Below, in pieces: positions 22,376 through 35,514 of a stretch of 64,000 nucleotides of DNA (within the stretch, counting starts at the first letter, position 1; every line of letters starts with the position of its first letter). Made by a program: the position numbers and the translations under genes. This DNA comes from Populus alba. Lineage: Eukaryota > Streptophyta > Magnoliopsida > Malpighiales > Salicaceae. A model generated the notes under the pieces. It did not search any database and was not told where the DNA came from. It saw only the letters and a list, made by a program, of their open reading frames with translations. The DNA lies in the NCBI RefSeq assembly GCF_005239225.2, contig NC_133302.1, forward strand, positions 8,961,991 through 9,025,990. Direction: 5' to 3'.

Positions 22376-25300
22376 TGACCATGCTCTCTTAGGTATGCTT
22401 AAGGGAATGATCAACCTCTCTTGAGTCTAACTTTGGGAAAGAACTCAGCCTCCATGGGCTTAGTTACATGTGACGTCTTAGACCATAATCTCCCTACATG
22501 CACCTTTTAGATGTTTAAAAATTCTTCAATGACCCATCATATTTACATCAAACATGAATATAGATAGAAGGGATATTTATACCTCATTAAATATTATCAG
22601 GGTAAAATTACATTTCAGACCCTCCTCTTCATAATAGGACAAGAATCATAGGATATAAATACACCATAAGACTTTCAAATTAAAAGTTCACAATCTTCAT
22701 TCTCTACTGCATATATATTTTCAGAGCATCTCTCTGTAGCATATTATTGTATTTTCTCTCTATAAATTTAAGTATAAGAGAGTCTTCATCTCCATCAAAA
22801 AGGAACTTTTACATGTAGTAGCACAAGCCGTTTTGACCTACCAAGTACCAAGTATATGCTAAAGAACACCTTGGCTAGGAAGAATAGTTGAAATTATTAA
22901 GATCAATTGATTAACCAATTATTCAACCTGTAAGTACTATTCCTAAACTATTTGGATTTTTGGAACTTCATTAACATAATTTTCCAAAAATACCTTGATG
23001 ATTATGAAAATAAACACGAGATTCAATTCATAGTTGAGTCCACTCGATTGCAATTTTGAGAAGGAATGATATTTTGCTTGATCTAGTGAAGAACACCAAG
23101 CTCAGGGTCATGGGTTACACAGTTGGATGATGTGCCGTAAGCTTTCTTCACCAGAATAGTTCTTCTTTATCAGCCTCGTATTGAATCTTTTGGTAGTAAT
23201 CAATCTCTACTCTTGGCAGCCAGATATCACCATCTATCAATATTGTGTTATAGACATGGCGAGAAAGATGATTTTAATGGTGAGTTAAATTATCATAAGA
23301 GAGATATTCTTACCAAACCTAGGATGAAGCCGCAGATTTTGTGTTTCAACCTAAGTTTCTACACACACATTGATTCTGTATCTTCCTATCCTTTGTTGCC
23401 ATCACTAGCCCTTTGACAGTGGAAAGTTGTAATAATATCTTTGTTATGATGGATGATCCTACAGGCCTAGGAGGAAAGAGTATTTTCGAAGAATTGAAGC
23501 TTACCTACTTCCTGTTCTGTTTTTGTTATTCCCCCCTCTTTTTCTTGACTTCAACTTCCATGTGGCAGAACCAATAGGCTTACAATCAGCCACCATTTAG
23601 TTCATAGTAATGGTATATGACTTTCAAATCAAGAACAGTGAAAACTTTCCAAGTGGGAATCAATATCTGGCACAGCCTTATTTAGGTTGAGTTGATGACG
23701 GGAGATACATATATTATATTGAGTTTTAATCTTGCTGCGTGTGAACAATGCGGTCTTTTTATCTTCCCTTTGAAGTTAATATAGAACACTTTTCCTCCTC
23801 TTGATGCATGGACAATTTTCAACAAAAGCCAACAATTCCCACATCTGTTTTTACTTTACTGCTTTATGTGTGTAGTTTAATCACTCAACGTACTTCTCTG
23901 AATGTTAACAGTGTAGCCTAAGGAACATCAGATGCTGCACGAAGGCCAATGGGCACTGTTGAAAATAGTTTTCCTTTTCTTTCTCTGAGCATCTTCGGGA
24001 TAAGCTCATGGAGAATACGCCGTAGACCGTGGAATACAACGCACTATTCCATGTTTGGCCTAACTCATTATTTAGTGTCTCCAATGAGAAATCCGGTGCT
24101 TTACCATTTGACAGAGGACAGCAACTAGCTAGTAGCTACTAGGTTAGGTGAACTACACGTGGAAAACTACAAGGGGGTCATGATCAAGAGAGACTTTTTC
24201 ATGTTTGAAAAATAGATAGCTATTGCACACCCATGCACGCTTGCCGTGCCTGTTGACCAGTCTAACATACATTGTGATGCGTGGCATGATCTTGGATTCA
24301 CACTCAAGCAGCCAGATCAACTGTATGCTACCACGACGACCAATCACATGTTAGTCCAGCGTGTATGATGATTTCAACCTGCATCGCACCATGCATGTTT
24401 GGATGAAATTAGAGCTGGTGGAATCAAGTACTTTTGATATACACCACCACAGCTAGCGATCATGAACCTAGAAAGAAAAAAGAAAAAAAGAAACAAAAAG
24501 GAAACGATGGGTTCAGACAAGGATGATAGTGGGTTTAGTTGGAAGGAGCTAAACGAGGGAGTTTTCATTTTCACGACCATCTTTAAGGTACTTCTTAGTT
24601 CAATTATTTCCCAGATGCGGTGCAAGTCAAGGAGCTCAGAGAAAAGGGTGGAATGATGCTTTTGACCATAAGAGGTAGTGCGTGCCTTTATAAAAACTCA
24701 TTAGATATTGGCTTTCCCTCTGTATTATTTCTTCTTCTATCTATCTATCTCTCTATAAAGCTCGAAAGCAGAGTCTTGGACAAAAATCATGGCAACTTTG
24801 TCAAGGAACAGCAAGAAAAATGGATTTTTATATTCCATATTTGGCATGTGATCGCATGAATTTTAGAAGAACAAGTTACCTAAGTGTGAGGGAAATTAAG
24901 GAGGGACCGGAGAACCTTTCACATTACATCACACATGACATGAGACTCGAAAGCATTGAACCCTATTCCTGCATGATAGCTTGAAGTCTATCAGCCAAAC
25001 AAAAGCATCTTTGAAGGATAAATATCAAGTCTTTGGAGTTTTGGATAATCATTAACTTTTCTGGGTTATTAGCTATGCTTATTCTTTAGCATATGCTCCC
25101 AAAAACCTATCCCATTCTTCCACCTATCCCCCCGTGCTTCGTCTTTTGTCCATTTTCCGGCACCTCATTTTTCCCAACCACCATTTTGGCCTCCTTGTAT
25201 TGTGATAAACACCCCCATCCACAGGAACAACTTTCTTTTTCTTTTTTTTATGTATTTTTTTGTTATTTTTTATGTTGTGTACCCGTGCTTGTTATGGAAA

Positions 25301-26222
25301 GAGTAATAAAAATTATTTTTGAATATATTTTTAATAAAAAAAAATGCTTTTAAAAAATAAACATGCATTATAATATCATATATGCACTAAACCTGACTTG
25401 GAAAAAATCTTACACCTAGACTTAAATTAATTAATTTAAAAAAATAATATAATTTTTGGTTTTAATATGATCAAGTCTAAACGGGTTTAACGACGTCAAT
25501 CAAGTTACTGAAAATAATATTTTATATCTTTTATTACAATCAAACAAAGCATATACAATTTAAACTGGACCCTATGTGACTATTTAATGCTGTTGTTTTC
25601 TACGTCTACAAAGCTAAATTAAGGAGACAAACTCCTAGAATCGCAGCAAATTTAGAAGCAAGATTTTGGTCACGACAAGTAAGATAATAACGAGAGGATG
25701 ATTTAAGACATGAAAACTGCTGACTTTTCAAGGATTTAACTGGCCTATAACTTCTGAATTGGATAATTAATTAATCAATAAATATATTTATTATTTTCCG
25801 CATCGATTTCTTGTTTTTAAAATTGTAATTAACATTTAGAACACACGTAATTAACATAATCTAATTGTTTGGAATCAAGGAGTCATGCATGATGGGGTTG
25901 TTATGACCAGCCTCCTTTGCAAGTGGTTTAGACTTTGAAAAAATGGGTTTGGAGAGATTCTTTGTTTGGTATCCGTTATTGTGACTAAATCAAATCTTCA
26001 CCTACAAAATGCTCGTAATCACTGTCGTTTAAGCCACACGTGTGATCGTAACCGGTTTAGGAATTGACTCTCTACCCTCCTGTGATTGTTACTCTGGTTG
26101 TCAAATGATGATTAATGGAATATCCTTGACTAACATGAACATATGTTTTGAAAATCCAAAACTTGTTGAATTTCTATGCTTGATTAATGAATCTTTTTAA
26201 GATTTTTTATTTAATCTTAATT

Positions 26223-26395
26223 TTTTATTATTAATATAGGTGTTTAAATAAGCTTGCGTATATCTCAACTAATTTCACTGATTCTAAAGTTAACGACTAT
26301 GTAAGCCACCAGTGATCTTGAAATTTGTAAAACTCGAATTAATAATCTCTAAAAAACAAACTTAGAGTCTGACAATTGAACCACATTCCTCAAAA
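26223..26395 (-). mobile_element. SINE, minus strand
   Basis: On the minus strand it ends with the signature shared by the other SINEs here (GTTAACTTTAGAATC, TTAGTTGAGATATACGCAAG). A tRNA B-box-like GGTTCAATTGTC lies at the other end. It is flanked by TTAATCTTAATT (26211-26222) and TTAATTTTAATT (26396-26407), a target duplication with one mismatch. It is old, with many changes. Confidence 0.7.
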
Positions 26396-27517
26396 TTAAT
26401 TTTAATTGTTATTTAATTGCGTAATTATTACAGGCTTTTGTCCTTGGAGCAGTCGATTAAGCTTCAAAAATGAAAAGAACATATCATAGACTAAGTTAAA
26501 CTAAGAAAATTAGTTGCTCAAAAAAAAAAATTGTTGCAATTTCTATGAAAATTTTTAATTGTTTATAAGATTTTGGTCAAACACTATAATTTTTCATGAT
26601 AACGAGCATGTATTTTAATTTAATCATTACCTCAAACTTAGATTTTAATTGAAGATTTTAGAAATCTTGTTTTTTTGGGTTCAATTTTCATAACTAGTCT
26701 TGTACTTTAATAACTTCAAATTAGGTTGTAAGTTACCATTGAAGATTAATTTGTCATGCATTGCTTAGTTAAATTTTTATTTATTAAAAAAATTGTTTTT
26801 TTTTTTAAATATTTTTTCTTGTATATATATAGTTTATAAGAGTTTTAATATTAAGTGTTAATTAAAAAATATATTAAATAATAAAAATTTAAATTGAAAA
26901 TCTTATGATTGAGACTCTTTTTAATAAAATTATATCTTTCTTGTGCTGTTTCCATCAACTTTACTATATAAACTAGTAAAGTAATTATGCTTTGTGCATG
27001 ACCTTTATTTTTAACTACCTCACGTAGATTATTATAATGTATAGATAATATATTGTAGAGAAAATTTTGAAATTCATGGTAAACTTACGGAGCAACTACT
27101 TCAAGGGAAATAATTTTTAATTAATCTATGTGGCCTTGAATTTCAAATCTTCTTTGATCAAGCCAAAGAATTTATTAGTTATTATTATTTCTTTGCTTCC
27201 AAGATTGAAATAATAAAAGGAGCATAATATTTTATACTATAGTCTTGAAAGTCTTATTTAAGCACGTCAAACAATCATAAATTTCTTGTTCTTTTGCTTT
27301 CAAGATTGTAACAATAAAATGAGCATAATATATGTATGTTTTTTTAATTAAAAAAATATCAATTTTAAAATTTTTTCATTAAAAAGAAAAATAACAATAA
27401 AAAAATAAGGATAAAATCAGATAAAAAACTAAAAATTTGATTTTCCATTATAATGATTTTTATTGAGAAGGATAAAATGATAATTATTTACATCTTAATT
27501 GAACAGTAATTTTATAG

Positions 27518-27735
27518 GTCCTGTTTATTTTTGTGTTTTAAAAGTATTTTTAAAAATATTAAAAAAAAATTATTTTTCTTTACTTAAATTAATATTTTTG
27601 ATGTTTTTAAATTATTTTGATATGTTAATATCAAAAATAATTTTAAAAAATAAAAAATAATATATATATATATTAATATATTTTAAAATAAAAAATACTT
27701 TAAAATACAATTTCAACTATATTTTTTAAATATGT
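27518..27735. repeat. MITE-like AT-rich element
   Basis: Begins GGTCCTGTTTATTTTTGTGT. The phrases TAAATTAATATTTTTGATG and ATTATTTTGATATGTTAATATC occur in the usual order, and the end is near AAATACAATTTCAACTATA. Borders are approximate. Confidence 0.5.
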
Positions 27736-28049
27736 CATTTTATTATTTAATTTAATGTTAATTATATGTGGATAAAAAAGTGTCAGCGTGTGCTCCTCTT
27801 CTAGGTCAACAATCAAAACTGTTTTCTTTCTTAAACTTTACGCAGCGTGGACCCCTTTTCTTGGCTTTTTGCTCAGATGATTTTTGTATTATAGCTATTT
27901 TTATTATTATTATTATTTTAGAAAACTATCCTGAACTGGAAAATAAAAATGGAGTTGCTCGTCCTGCAACATGTGATCCTTATAGGACTTAAGTCTAATC
28001 AGATTCACTAATCACTAAAGAAAAGTATCACCAAGTTGCTTTCATATAC

Positions 28050-28530
28050 AAGGGTGTTTTAAATTGTAATAATAGTTATTTTTTAAAGTATATTTTATTT
28101 GAAAATTTGTTAAAATAATATTTTTTATTTTTTAAAAATAATTTTTAATATCAGTACATCAAAACGATCTATATACATATGTAAAAAATCAATTTTAAAC
28201 AAAAATAAATAAAATTTGATCAAACCCATTTAAAACATAATACCGAAATGTAATTTGATCAACCATTAGTCTAATCAAATTCACTGTTCACTAAAGAAAA
28301 TTATAACCAACTTGATTTCATATTTAAGACTGATTTAAAGTTTTATAACGTGCTTTTTTTAAATATATTAAAATAATATTTTTTTTAATTTTTAAAAATT
28401 ATTTTTTTATATCAACAAATCAAAACAGTATACAAACATAAAAATATAATTTAAAATAAAAACAAATTCAAATTTAACCAACTCGGTTTAAAACACAATA
28501 TCTAATTGTGCTTAAGCAACATTGAATTAA
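28050..28530. repeat. Two tandem diverged MITE-like copies
   Basis: The block at 28050-28270 and the block at 28320-28525 share the order TAATATTTTTT, TATCARYAMATCAAAACR, 'AACATAAWAY', 'TTTAAAACAYAATA'. The phrase TCTAATCARATTCACTRWTCACTAAAG precedes each, so this is a local duplication of an element plus flank. Confidence 0.55.
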
Positions 28531-28879
28531 TCAAATAATTTTTTGGATAATGATAATTTTGTTGGGCCACATAATTAGGTCATTGAAGAACTTTTTACTA
28601 AATAATTAATTACTATGCTCTTATCCACACAATCCTTCATCACCGTCCAATCCCATCACTGGAAAACTTATCCTATTCCTCAGTGTAAAACCTCTTTGAT
28701 CTCAATGCCCTTTTGTCATCTCCAAATATATGCTTTTATGATTTTATCCCTTTTCCTTTGTATTTTGTCGTTTGTGTCTTTGTCCTCCGGGGGTTTAGTA
28801 ATTCTCCATACTGTTTTTTAAAAATATTTTTTATATAAAAATATATCATATAAATATTTTTTTAATAGCAAAACCGGTT

Positions 28880-29100
28880 TATCTCTATATTTTAAAAGCA
28901 TTTTAAAAAAAATTTAATTTTTTTTTATTTTTTATTTTACTTCAAATTAATATGTTTTTAGTGTTTTCAAATTATTTTGATATTCTGATGTAAAAAATAA
29001 TTTTAAAAAAATAAAAGCATCATTGTCATGTATTCTATCATGAAAAGTTATTTGAAAATCAACAGAAACTACACTGTTAATTCAAGCTTTAAAATTATTA
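28880..29100. repeat. MITE-like AT-rich element
   Basis: Has TTCAAATTAATATGTTTTTAGTG, then CAAATTATTTTGATATTCTGATG, then a right part ATGAAAAGTTATTTGAAAATC. Same family as the element in apyrase intron 8 (right part ATTATTTGAAAAGCAATCAC). Confidence 0.55.
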
Positions 29101-29596
29101 AAAAGTATTAAAAAAATTAATTTAATATTTTTAAAAATAAAAACAATATCAATTACATTATCAATAGTTCCAAGGGGTTGATTTAAGTGTTTTTGTCTAG
29201 GTACTATGAGATTTCAAAATCTTTTAGAATCACGGGTTACAAGGCTTCACCTAGTATAAAGACTAATTTCATGTTATAAAGATTTTGGAGTTTTTTAATT
29301 TTAACATATTTTTTATTTAAAAATATATTAAAATAATATATTTTTTTATTTTTTAAATATAATTTGTGATATTATAATGTAAAAATAATTTTAAAATATT
29401 AATTTTAAATAAAAATATATATTAATTTTAAATAAAAATATATATTAATTTTAAAAAATAATACTTTTAAAACATGAAAATAATAAGACAGGAAACCTAC
29501 CCTAAGACTATATGATCTCAATGTCCTCATCATTTATTTCTGTACATTTTGTGTGGGTTTTACGCTCCTCTTGGCACCAGGCCAAGCTCAAAACAG

Positions 29597-29608
29597 GACA
29601 CGCGTGTC
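29597..29608. promoter_or_regulatory. GACACGCGTGTC palindrome upstream of the NAC gene
   Basis: A perfect 12-bp palindrome about 555 bases before the NAC ATG. It contains CACG/CGTG on both strands, the core bound by NAC proteins. A role in self-regulation is inference. Confidence 0.4.
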
Positions 29609-29700
29609 TATCCATCAAGATTATGGATCAAAGTCAAGAGAAGCATAGGTTTACGCCAATGGATGATTAAGACCAGAACAAGGGTTTAAGGGTTTAGAGG

Positions 29701-29710
29701 ACACGTGTCA
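29701..29710. promoter_or_regulatory. G-box / ABRE ACACGTGTCA
   Basis: A perfect CACGTG core in an ABRE-like context, about 455 bases upstream of the NAC start codon. It suggests ABA- or bZIP/bHLH-responsive expression, which fits what is known of the NAP-type NAC group. Confidence 0.5.
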
Positions 29711-30161
29711 GGTCTTATCATAAAGGTTAAAAAAATGATTCATGGGATTAAGCTCATCCTTTGAACCAGCCGCCATCTTTCCATTTGTGGGATGCTAAAG
29801 ACAAAGGGAAAGAAACCAATCCCCACAGCTGGCTTACCGATCCCCATCTATCTAACCTTTGCAACTGAATTTTCTTTTTTTTTTTTTGGAAAAATTCTTC
29901 TTCAAGCTCTTTGTTCTAATCCAATTTTCCACATGAGGACAAAATCCCACAGCCATAAATGGGCACGCCTTCCTCCCCTCTCAAAAATTTCAATCTCCTT
30001 CCCTCTCTCTCCTAGTTTGTTTGCTCATCGGAGCCAAGCTTTGAGAGTTAGACCTCTAGCTAGCCCTCCCTCTTCCCTCCCCTTTAGACACATCGATCCT
30101 TAGTTAGCTCATCTTGTTTATGATTTTGGCCGGCCCATTGTTTGAATCTTAGATCATTAGC

Positions 30162-31757
30162 ATGAAGAACCACCAATCAAGCTTGCCACCGGGGTTTAGG
30201 TTCCACCCCACAGACGAGGAGCTCATCCTCCATTACCTTAGGAAGAAGGTAGCATCCACACCCTTTCCTGTGTCTATCATAGCAGATGTCGATATCTACA
30301 AGTTTGATCCATGGGACTTACCAGGTTTCTACTCTATACTATACTATACCCTCTCTAGATATTATATACCATGTCAAAATCCAACTGAGGTATAATATTC
30401 GTCTGTAAAACAAGTGGCTTGAGCTCTTGTTTGCTCTGCTTTACCATGCCATTGAAGGATACTAACCATGGCTTGTTTGTGGTGTTGTTTCATGTCAGCC
30501 AAAGCTGCCTTGGGAGAGAAGGAGTGGTACTTCTTCAGTCCCAGAGATCGTAAGTACCCTAATGGAGCTAGGCCTAACAGAGCTGCTGCCTCTGGATATT
30601 GGAAGGCGACGGGGACAGACAAGGTCATAATGGCGTCGACGATCACCCCTGGAGGTGTCATACAAGGACAAGAGAACGTTGGTGTCAAAAAGGCTCTTGT
30701 CTTCTACAAGGGAAAGCCTCCGAAGGGAGTCAAGACTGATTGGATTATGCATGAGTATCGCCTAGCAGAAACCCCTAGCTACAGCTACAACAAACCCATG
30801 AAGCCAAGAGATTCATCCATGAGGGTAGGCATCGTTAACAATTATATGTCAACTTTTACTCTTATTAGCGTCTGCAGCCAAGTGATCTTAAGATATTTCT
30901 CAGAGCCATAGCTTTTGTGCTCCTAAGCTTCAAAAAATTGGTTGGTGAGGAAGACAAGGTTAAGTTTTTTTTGTCTTCAACTGATCACTGTAAATGAAGT
31001 GAGCATAAATATAATATGCACCCACTTGGATCTGATGTATGAATTAGATCATAATTTATTAATTATGTCATTTAATTTCATTGACTTTGGATAGAAAAAT
31101 GGAGTTTGTCTTGAATTAATTGGTCCTAATAGCTTGCTTTTGGTTTTCCAGTTGGATGACTGGGTTCTTTGCCGGATTTACAAGAAAGCCCATGCTTTAA
31201 CTTCATGTGCAAGAGCAGAAATGTCCAGTGAACATGAGCAGGAAGAAGAAGAGGAACATTTTGTCTCAGAAAACCCTTTACCAAGCTTGAAAGGTCCCAT
31301 AAGCAACAAGAGCGCGCTCATGTCCCAGAAATCTTGCTCCTTCTCCAACTTGTTAGATGCCATGGACTATTCCCTATTGAGCAATTTACTAGCAGATACC
31401 CAGTTCAACCCAACCGGGTTTGAGTCAAATCCTTCACTGAATAGCACTGCTTCCCAACTGGACCAGCCTCCTTTCTTCAGTAACAGCAATACTGCAGGCG
31501 GCGGCGGCTACTTTCTTCAAAAGTTACCTCAGTTGAGCGCCTCAGCGCCCAACAACGTGGACAACAAACTCAAGCGCCAGCTTTCACACATTGATGAGGA
31601 CATGGTGCATCCATCAAAGAAGTTCATGAACTCTTGCAGTTTCACTAACACCAACAACATTAGTACTCAAACTGATATGGGTCAATACAACTTCCTAAGC
31701 CAGCCATTCTTGAACCAGCAATTACTCCTGAGCCCACATCTTCAATTTCAAGGTTAA
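30162..31757 (+). CDS. NAC-domain transcription factor, NAP/ANAC047-like
   Basis: Three exons, 30162-30324, 30499-30824 and 31152-31757, with GT..AG borders and introns at the usual NAC positions, give 364 aa. The NAC DNA-binding domain spans about residues 8-175 with all five subdomains: [15 protein letters not shown] (8-21), [18 protein letters not shown] (38-54), [16 protein letters not shown] followed by [33 protein letters not shown] and [13 protein letters not shown] (164-175). The C-terminal half is rich in Ser, Asn and Gln, with an acidic Glu run and a hydrophobic patch [15 protein letters not shown], as expected of a plant activation domain. From recall the [10 protein letters not shown] and [10 protein letters not shown] text fits the ANAC047/NAP branch, linked to senescence, ABA and flooding responses. 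The exact orthologue is not certain. Confidence 0.95.
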
Positions 31758-32121
31758 AATGAAATGTTCTTAAAAGCAAAGGGGATTAAGTTAAATAAGA
31801 GACATTTATCTGAAAAACAAAAAAAAAACAAAAAAAACTACGGATTACCAACTAGGTTATGTGTATAAAAGGGATGTATCTGGGGAGGGTCTTTTTTGTG
31901 CTACACAAATTGACAAACTACTTGAAATGTTATCGAAAAGAAGATGCTCATTTGACAGTCAAGAGGAGTTTGACAAAGGAAAGGACACAGGGGGGCGGGT
32001 TATTATTTGGAATCATACATGATTTTTGTAGAGAAAAAATGTAAAATTATTGCATTGTTGCCAAATTAAATGGATTGGTTTCTGGCTTGAAATATTATGC
32101 TACTTTTTATCATTTTCTTTG

Positions 32122-32127
32122 AATAAA
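32122..32127 (+). terminator. Poly(A) signal of the NAC gene
   Basis: AATAAA about 365 bases after the NAC stop codon and the first good hexamer downstream. The distance implies a fairly long 3' UTR. Confidence 0.5.
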
Positions 32128-33370
32128 GCCAATCTTCCTTGTGGAAATTCCTGTTCGTGACTTCACCTCTTTTTTTTATTTTCCTTTTCTATATAACTAG
32201 TGAATTGGTCAAATCATGATACGTACTAAATTTTAAAAACTATTATTAATTTTGTTTAAACCTATTTTCTAAACAAATCTGGATTCATAAAAATTATCAC
32301 AATATAAAATAACGTAAACAAAGGTCATGAGTTCATGAAATTTAATCTATAATTATCTAGTAGGTGGCTCAATGATAAAAGCTTAAATCAAGGGGTTTGT
32401 TTTCCTTGTAGTTTTAAATTTAAACCATGTGATTGCTAATATGATGATCAATGAAAGCTTAATCGTTAACTTCAGGATTCGTGGAATTAGTCGAAGTGCA
32501 TGCAAACTGGCCCAGACACTCACGTTAATAATAAAAAAAAAAAAAACTCTACAGTACTTCTTCTAAACATATGCTAAAATTAGGAGGGTACAAAGAGAGA
32601 ATCTTTTAATTGCCGTCTAGCTTTTGTCCATGTTCACCAAAAATGATATTTTAGGCATCTTTTAATCTATCTCCTTACAGTGGACTTTGCCTTAAAAAAA
32701 GAAGATGCTAACGATCGTAGTCATGATAATAACATAAAATAATCTTATTATATGTATATTTGCTCCTATGTCTTTATCTTCTTGGGGTTTATCTTTCTTG
32801 TGATGATCGTTTCATATATTTTTTATCTTAATTAATATCAATGGCGTGTGGTAGATTCCAAAATGCTCGTGTTCTAAGTAAGGAAGATCACAAGAATATC
32901 CTCCCAATTTTATTTTTTTATATTTTACAGCAATTTAGGCAAGGCAAGCCAGTAGACAACATGAAACATGTTTAACACATCGATCGATGATGCTTTGAAT
33001 ACAACAGCTAGGAAAAAAATAAAGCCTACCCAGATGCATTGAACTATTATAAAGTTTTAATGTGTAAAGTACCTCAACAAATTTGATAGTGATGCAGAGC
33101 TACATTCATCGACTGGGCAATAATTATATTTATTGCACTTTAAAAATATATTTATATATTGCATAATTTTACAGTAATTAAGTTTAATATTTATTGTACT
33201 TTAAAAATAATTACAATGCTTGGCTTTATCACATAAAACTAATTTATGCTGAATGAATTGTTTAAGATAAATTGGTTGGTGACAGCTTAACTTTTCTTTT
33301 AATTAAAAATCAACTTATTTAAAATTTATCAATAAAGAAAAGATAAATGTATGTCCTAATCGCATAGAAG
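32128..33370. other. Intergenic DNA after the NAC gene
   Basis: No gene recognised. It contains one SINE (listed separately) and AT-rich text. Confidence 0.45.
32358..32548 (+). mobile_element. SINE, plus strand
   Basis: tRNA-like head (GTAGGTGGCTCAATGATAAA), a body ending in GTTAACTTCAGGATTCGTGG, then AATTAGTCGAAGTGCATGC, AAACTGGCCCAGACACTCAC, a TTAATAATA bridge and a 14-base A tail. This 3' end is the one shared by all six SINEs here. Flanks TCTAGTA and TCTACAGTA are a weak target duplication. Confidence 0.75.
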
Positions 33371-33752
33371 TAGAGGTGAGTAAAAAAACAAAAAAATCGA
33401 TTAAACAGAGAAAACTTGAAAAACAATAACTGAAAAAATCGAATTGTAAAAAAAAATTGATTAAAATTTTAAAAAAACTAACCGATTCGGTTCGGTTTTG
33501 GTTTTATAAGCTTGAAACTGGAAAAAAACAAACCAAACCTCAAACAAAAAAAACATTGGGAAAAAACCAAGTAAACCATGAAAAAACTAAGTTAAACAGG
33601 AAAAAACCAAGCCAAACTAGTTTGAATTGGTTTTTGTCTTAAAAAACCTAATCGAAACCGGTCGGTTTGAACCAGTTTTGTTTAATTTTTTTTAATTCAA
33701 TTTGGTTATTTTTTTTTATAAAAAAACCAAACCGAAAAAATGATCACCCCTA
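33371..33752. mobile_element. hAT-type AACCGA element, small
   Basis: Starts TAGAGGTGA and ends TCACCCCTA, a diverged form of the TAGGGGTG inverted terminus of the 43578 element. The inside is full of AACCGA/TTCGGTT blocks. Flanks CATAGAAG and CATGAAAG agree at six of eight positions, consistent with an old 8-bp target duplication. No coding capacity. Confidence 0.7.
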
Positions 33753-35506
33753 CATGAAAGTATAGCTTTCTATACCTAAAGTGTTGCAACATATATTAAT
33801 TGAGAATTGTATTTTTATCTTAGTTCTATTTTGATATGTTAATTTTACTTGAGTTTTTTTTTTTCATACCTTGATCCTAACTTTTAATGATTTTATCTAT
33901 AAAAAATTAAGTTGACGAAAATTCAATTCCAAAATAGTTGACAGGAGTGATTATTTTCTTTTTATAATGCAAGAGATGAGAGAGGAAGTATATTATTATG
34001 TTTACAAGATATGCATTAATTTTGATAACACATAAAAGAAAATAAATGTGGTTAAAATTGAAATATAAAAGAGTGATAACTAACAAAAAACTAGAAAATA
34101 TAAGGTCGGCAGCCACTGTGCAATTTATTTTTTAATAATTTTATTTATAATAATTTTATTTTAATTTAAAATTTTATTTTATTTATTTTTCAAGTCACTA
34201 AGTTAAAAAAAAAAAAAACAAAGAAGATTGTCAAAAAAATTATGAAAAAGATATAAAATAGGTAGTTGTCATAATACTGACAACAAAAAAAGATTAGATT
34301 TAATATTGATGAGTTTTCATTTAATAAAAAAAATTTGATAATAATAATTTTTTTAAAAGTTTTAATACACTAGGCTACTATGGTCCGTGCACCTAGCATC
34401 TTTTTAAAAAAAATATATAAATAATTTTAATATTGAGTTTTTAATGAATATATTTTTTTATTTTAATTTTAACATTGGGTTTTGAAATTATTATCCAGAA
34501 GAATTATGCATGTGAATACTTAAAATACTTAAAAGACGGTGCTAACTTTTGTTTATTGTTTAGTTATTCAAATAGTTTTTACTTTTTGCACTAGAACTTC
34601 AAATATAATTGTATTTTAAATATTAGTTTTGTATAAACTAAAAAACATGCTTTTTTAATTTATTAAGACCTATTTTTTATTTATTTTTCATATAAAAATT
34701 CAACTCGTAACAGTTTTAATCAAATATATTTTTTAAAAAATCATAAAAAAAATTATTTTTTTTTAATTTTAGCTACCAAAAATACCACAATATCAAATAT
34801 ATATTTAGTGTGTGTTTAGTTGTATGTTAGTTTTTGTAATTGTGATTTGAAAAAAATAACTTTTGTATTTTTTATCTCACCTAAGTTTTTACCATAATTG
34901 AACCAATGAAAACCAAACAATTTTCAAAATTATGGTTAGCATAAAAAACAACTTCAACTATTTGTGTTTGACTTTGGGTAATTATTGCGGTTATGATTTG
35001 AAAAAACAGGTTTAAGAAAAATTATAAAATATAATTTTTTTTAAATCTAAAATTTTACTATAATTGGTATGAAAAGTAGACTTAAATAATAAAAACTAAA
35101 TAACTTTCAAAGTTGTGATAAGTATAAAAGCAACTCCAAGCATCACCTTAGAGGCAAAAGCTGTGTATTGGTTGATGCTTTTGGTAAACAAGGAACATCT
35201 AGCTAGGGAGCAGCAGGAGCCATGTCTTTTTTGCGTGGTTCTTAAGAATTCTTGAGGCTGGCTCTTTTGTTTTTGCTTCAATACCCTTTTCCTTCTCCTT
35301 GCCGACATTTTCATGCTTTCCTGTTTTACTCCCTTATTAGCAGTTTTTATATGTGTTCACATGTCTATTATTCAATTTAAATATTTATTTATTTATTTAT
35401 TGATACTCATTTTCAACACCTAGCTAGTGCCAGAACTTAAATCGATTTAAATAGAGATTAATAATAGTAGAGATTATAATATAAATACTTCAGTTAGTAT
35501 TTTTTA
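33753..35506. other. AT-rich intergenic DNA
   Basis: No recognisable gene or bounded element. The short frames at minus 33907-34116 and minus 35096-35314 have no recognisable domain. Confidence 0.4.
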
Positions 35507-35514
35507 GGGGTGAT

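Larger units (their letters stand above)
18695..22970 (+). mobile_element. Degenerate Ty3/gypsy LTR retrotransposon
   Basis: A 259-bp LTR fragment (18695-18953) and its diverged copy (22723-22970) both begin AGAGCATCTCTCT. They share the phrases CACCTTGGCTAGGAAGAATAG and CTATTTGGATTTTTG and end ACTTCA. Straight after the first copy is TGGCGTCGTCTGTGGGGA (18958-18975), a primer-site-like sequence common in plant gypsy elements. The interior has a broken gag and then minisatellites, with no recognisable pol, so the element is non-autonomous or heavily deleted. The 5' part of the first LTR is missing. Confidence 0.75.
22971..29580. other. Intergenic region without a recognisable gene
   Basis: 23000-25100 is more GC-balanced than the rest but contains no frame with a recognisable domain. 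The frames at minus 24374-24625 and plus 24462-24656 are short and Lys/Phe-rich. 25100-29500 is AT-rich with MITE-like repeats and one SINE, listed separately. Confidence 0.45.

Noticed and set aside
24374..24656. Overlapping open frames on both strands in a GC-balanced stretch
   Set aside because: Short, Lys- or Phe-rich and without homology that I recognise; most likely chance.
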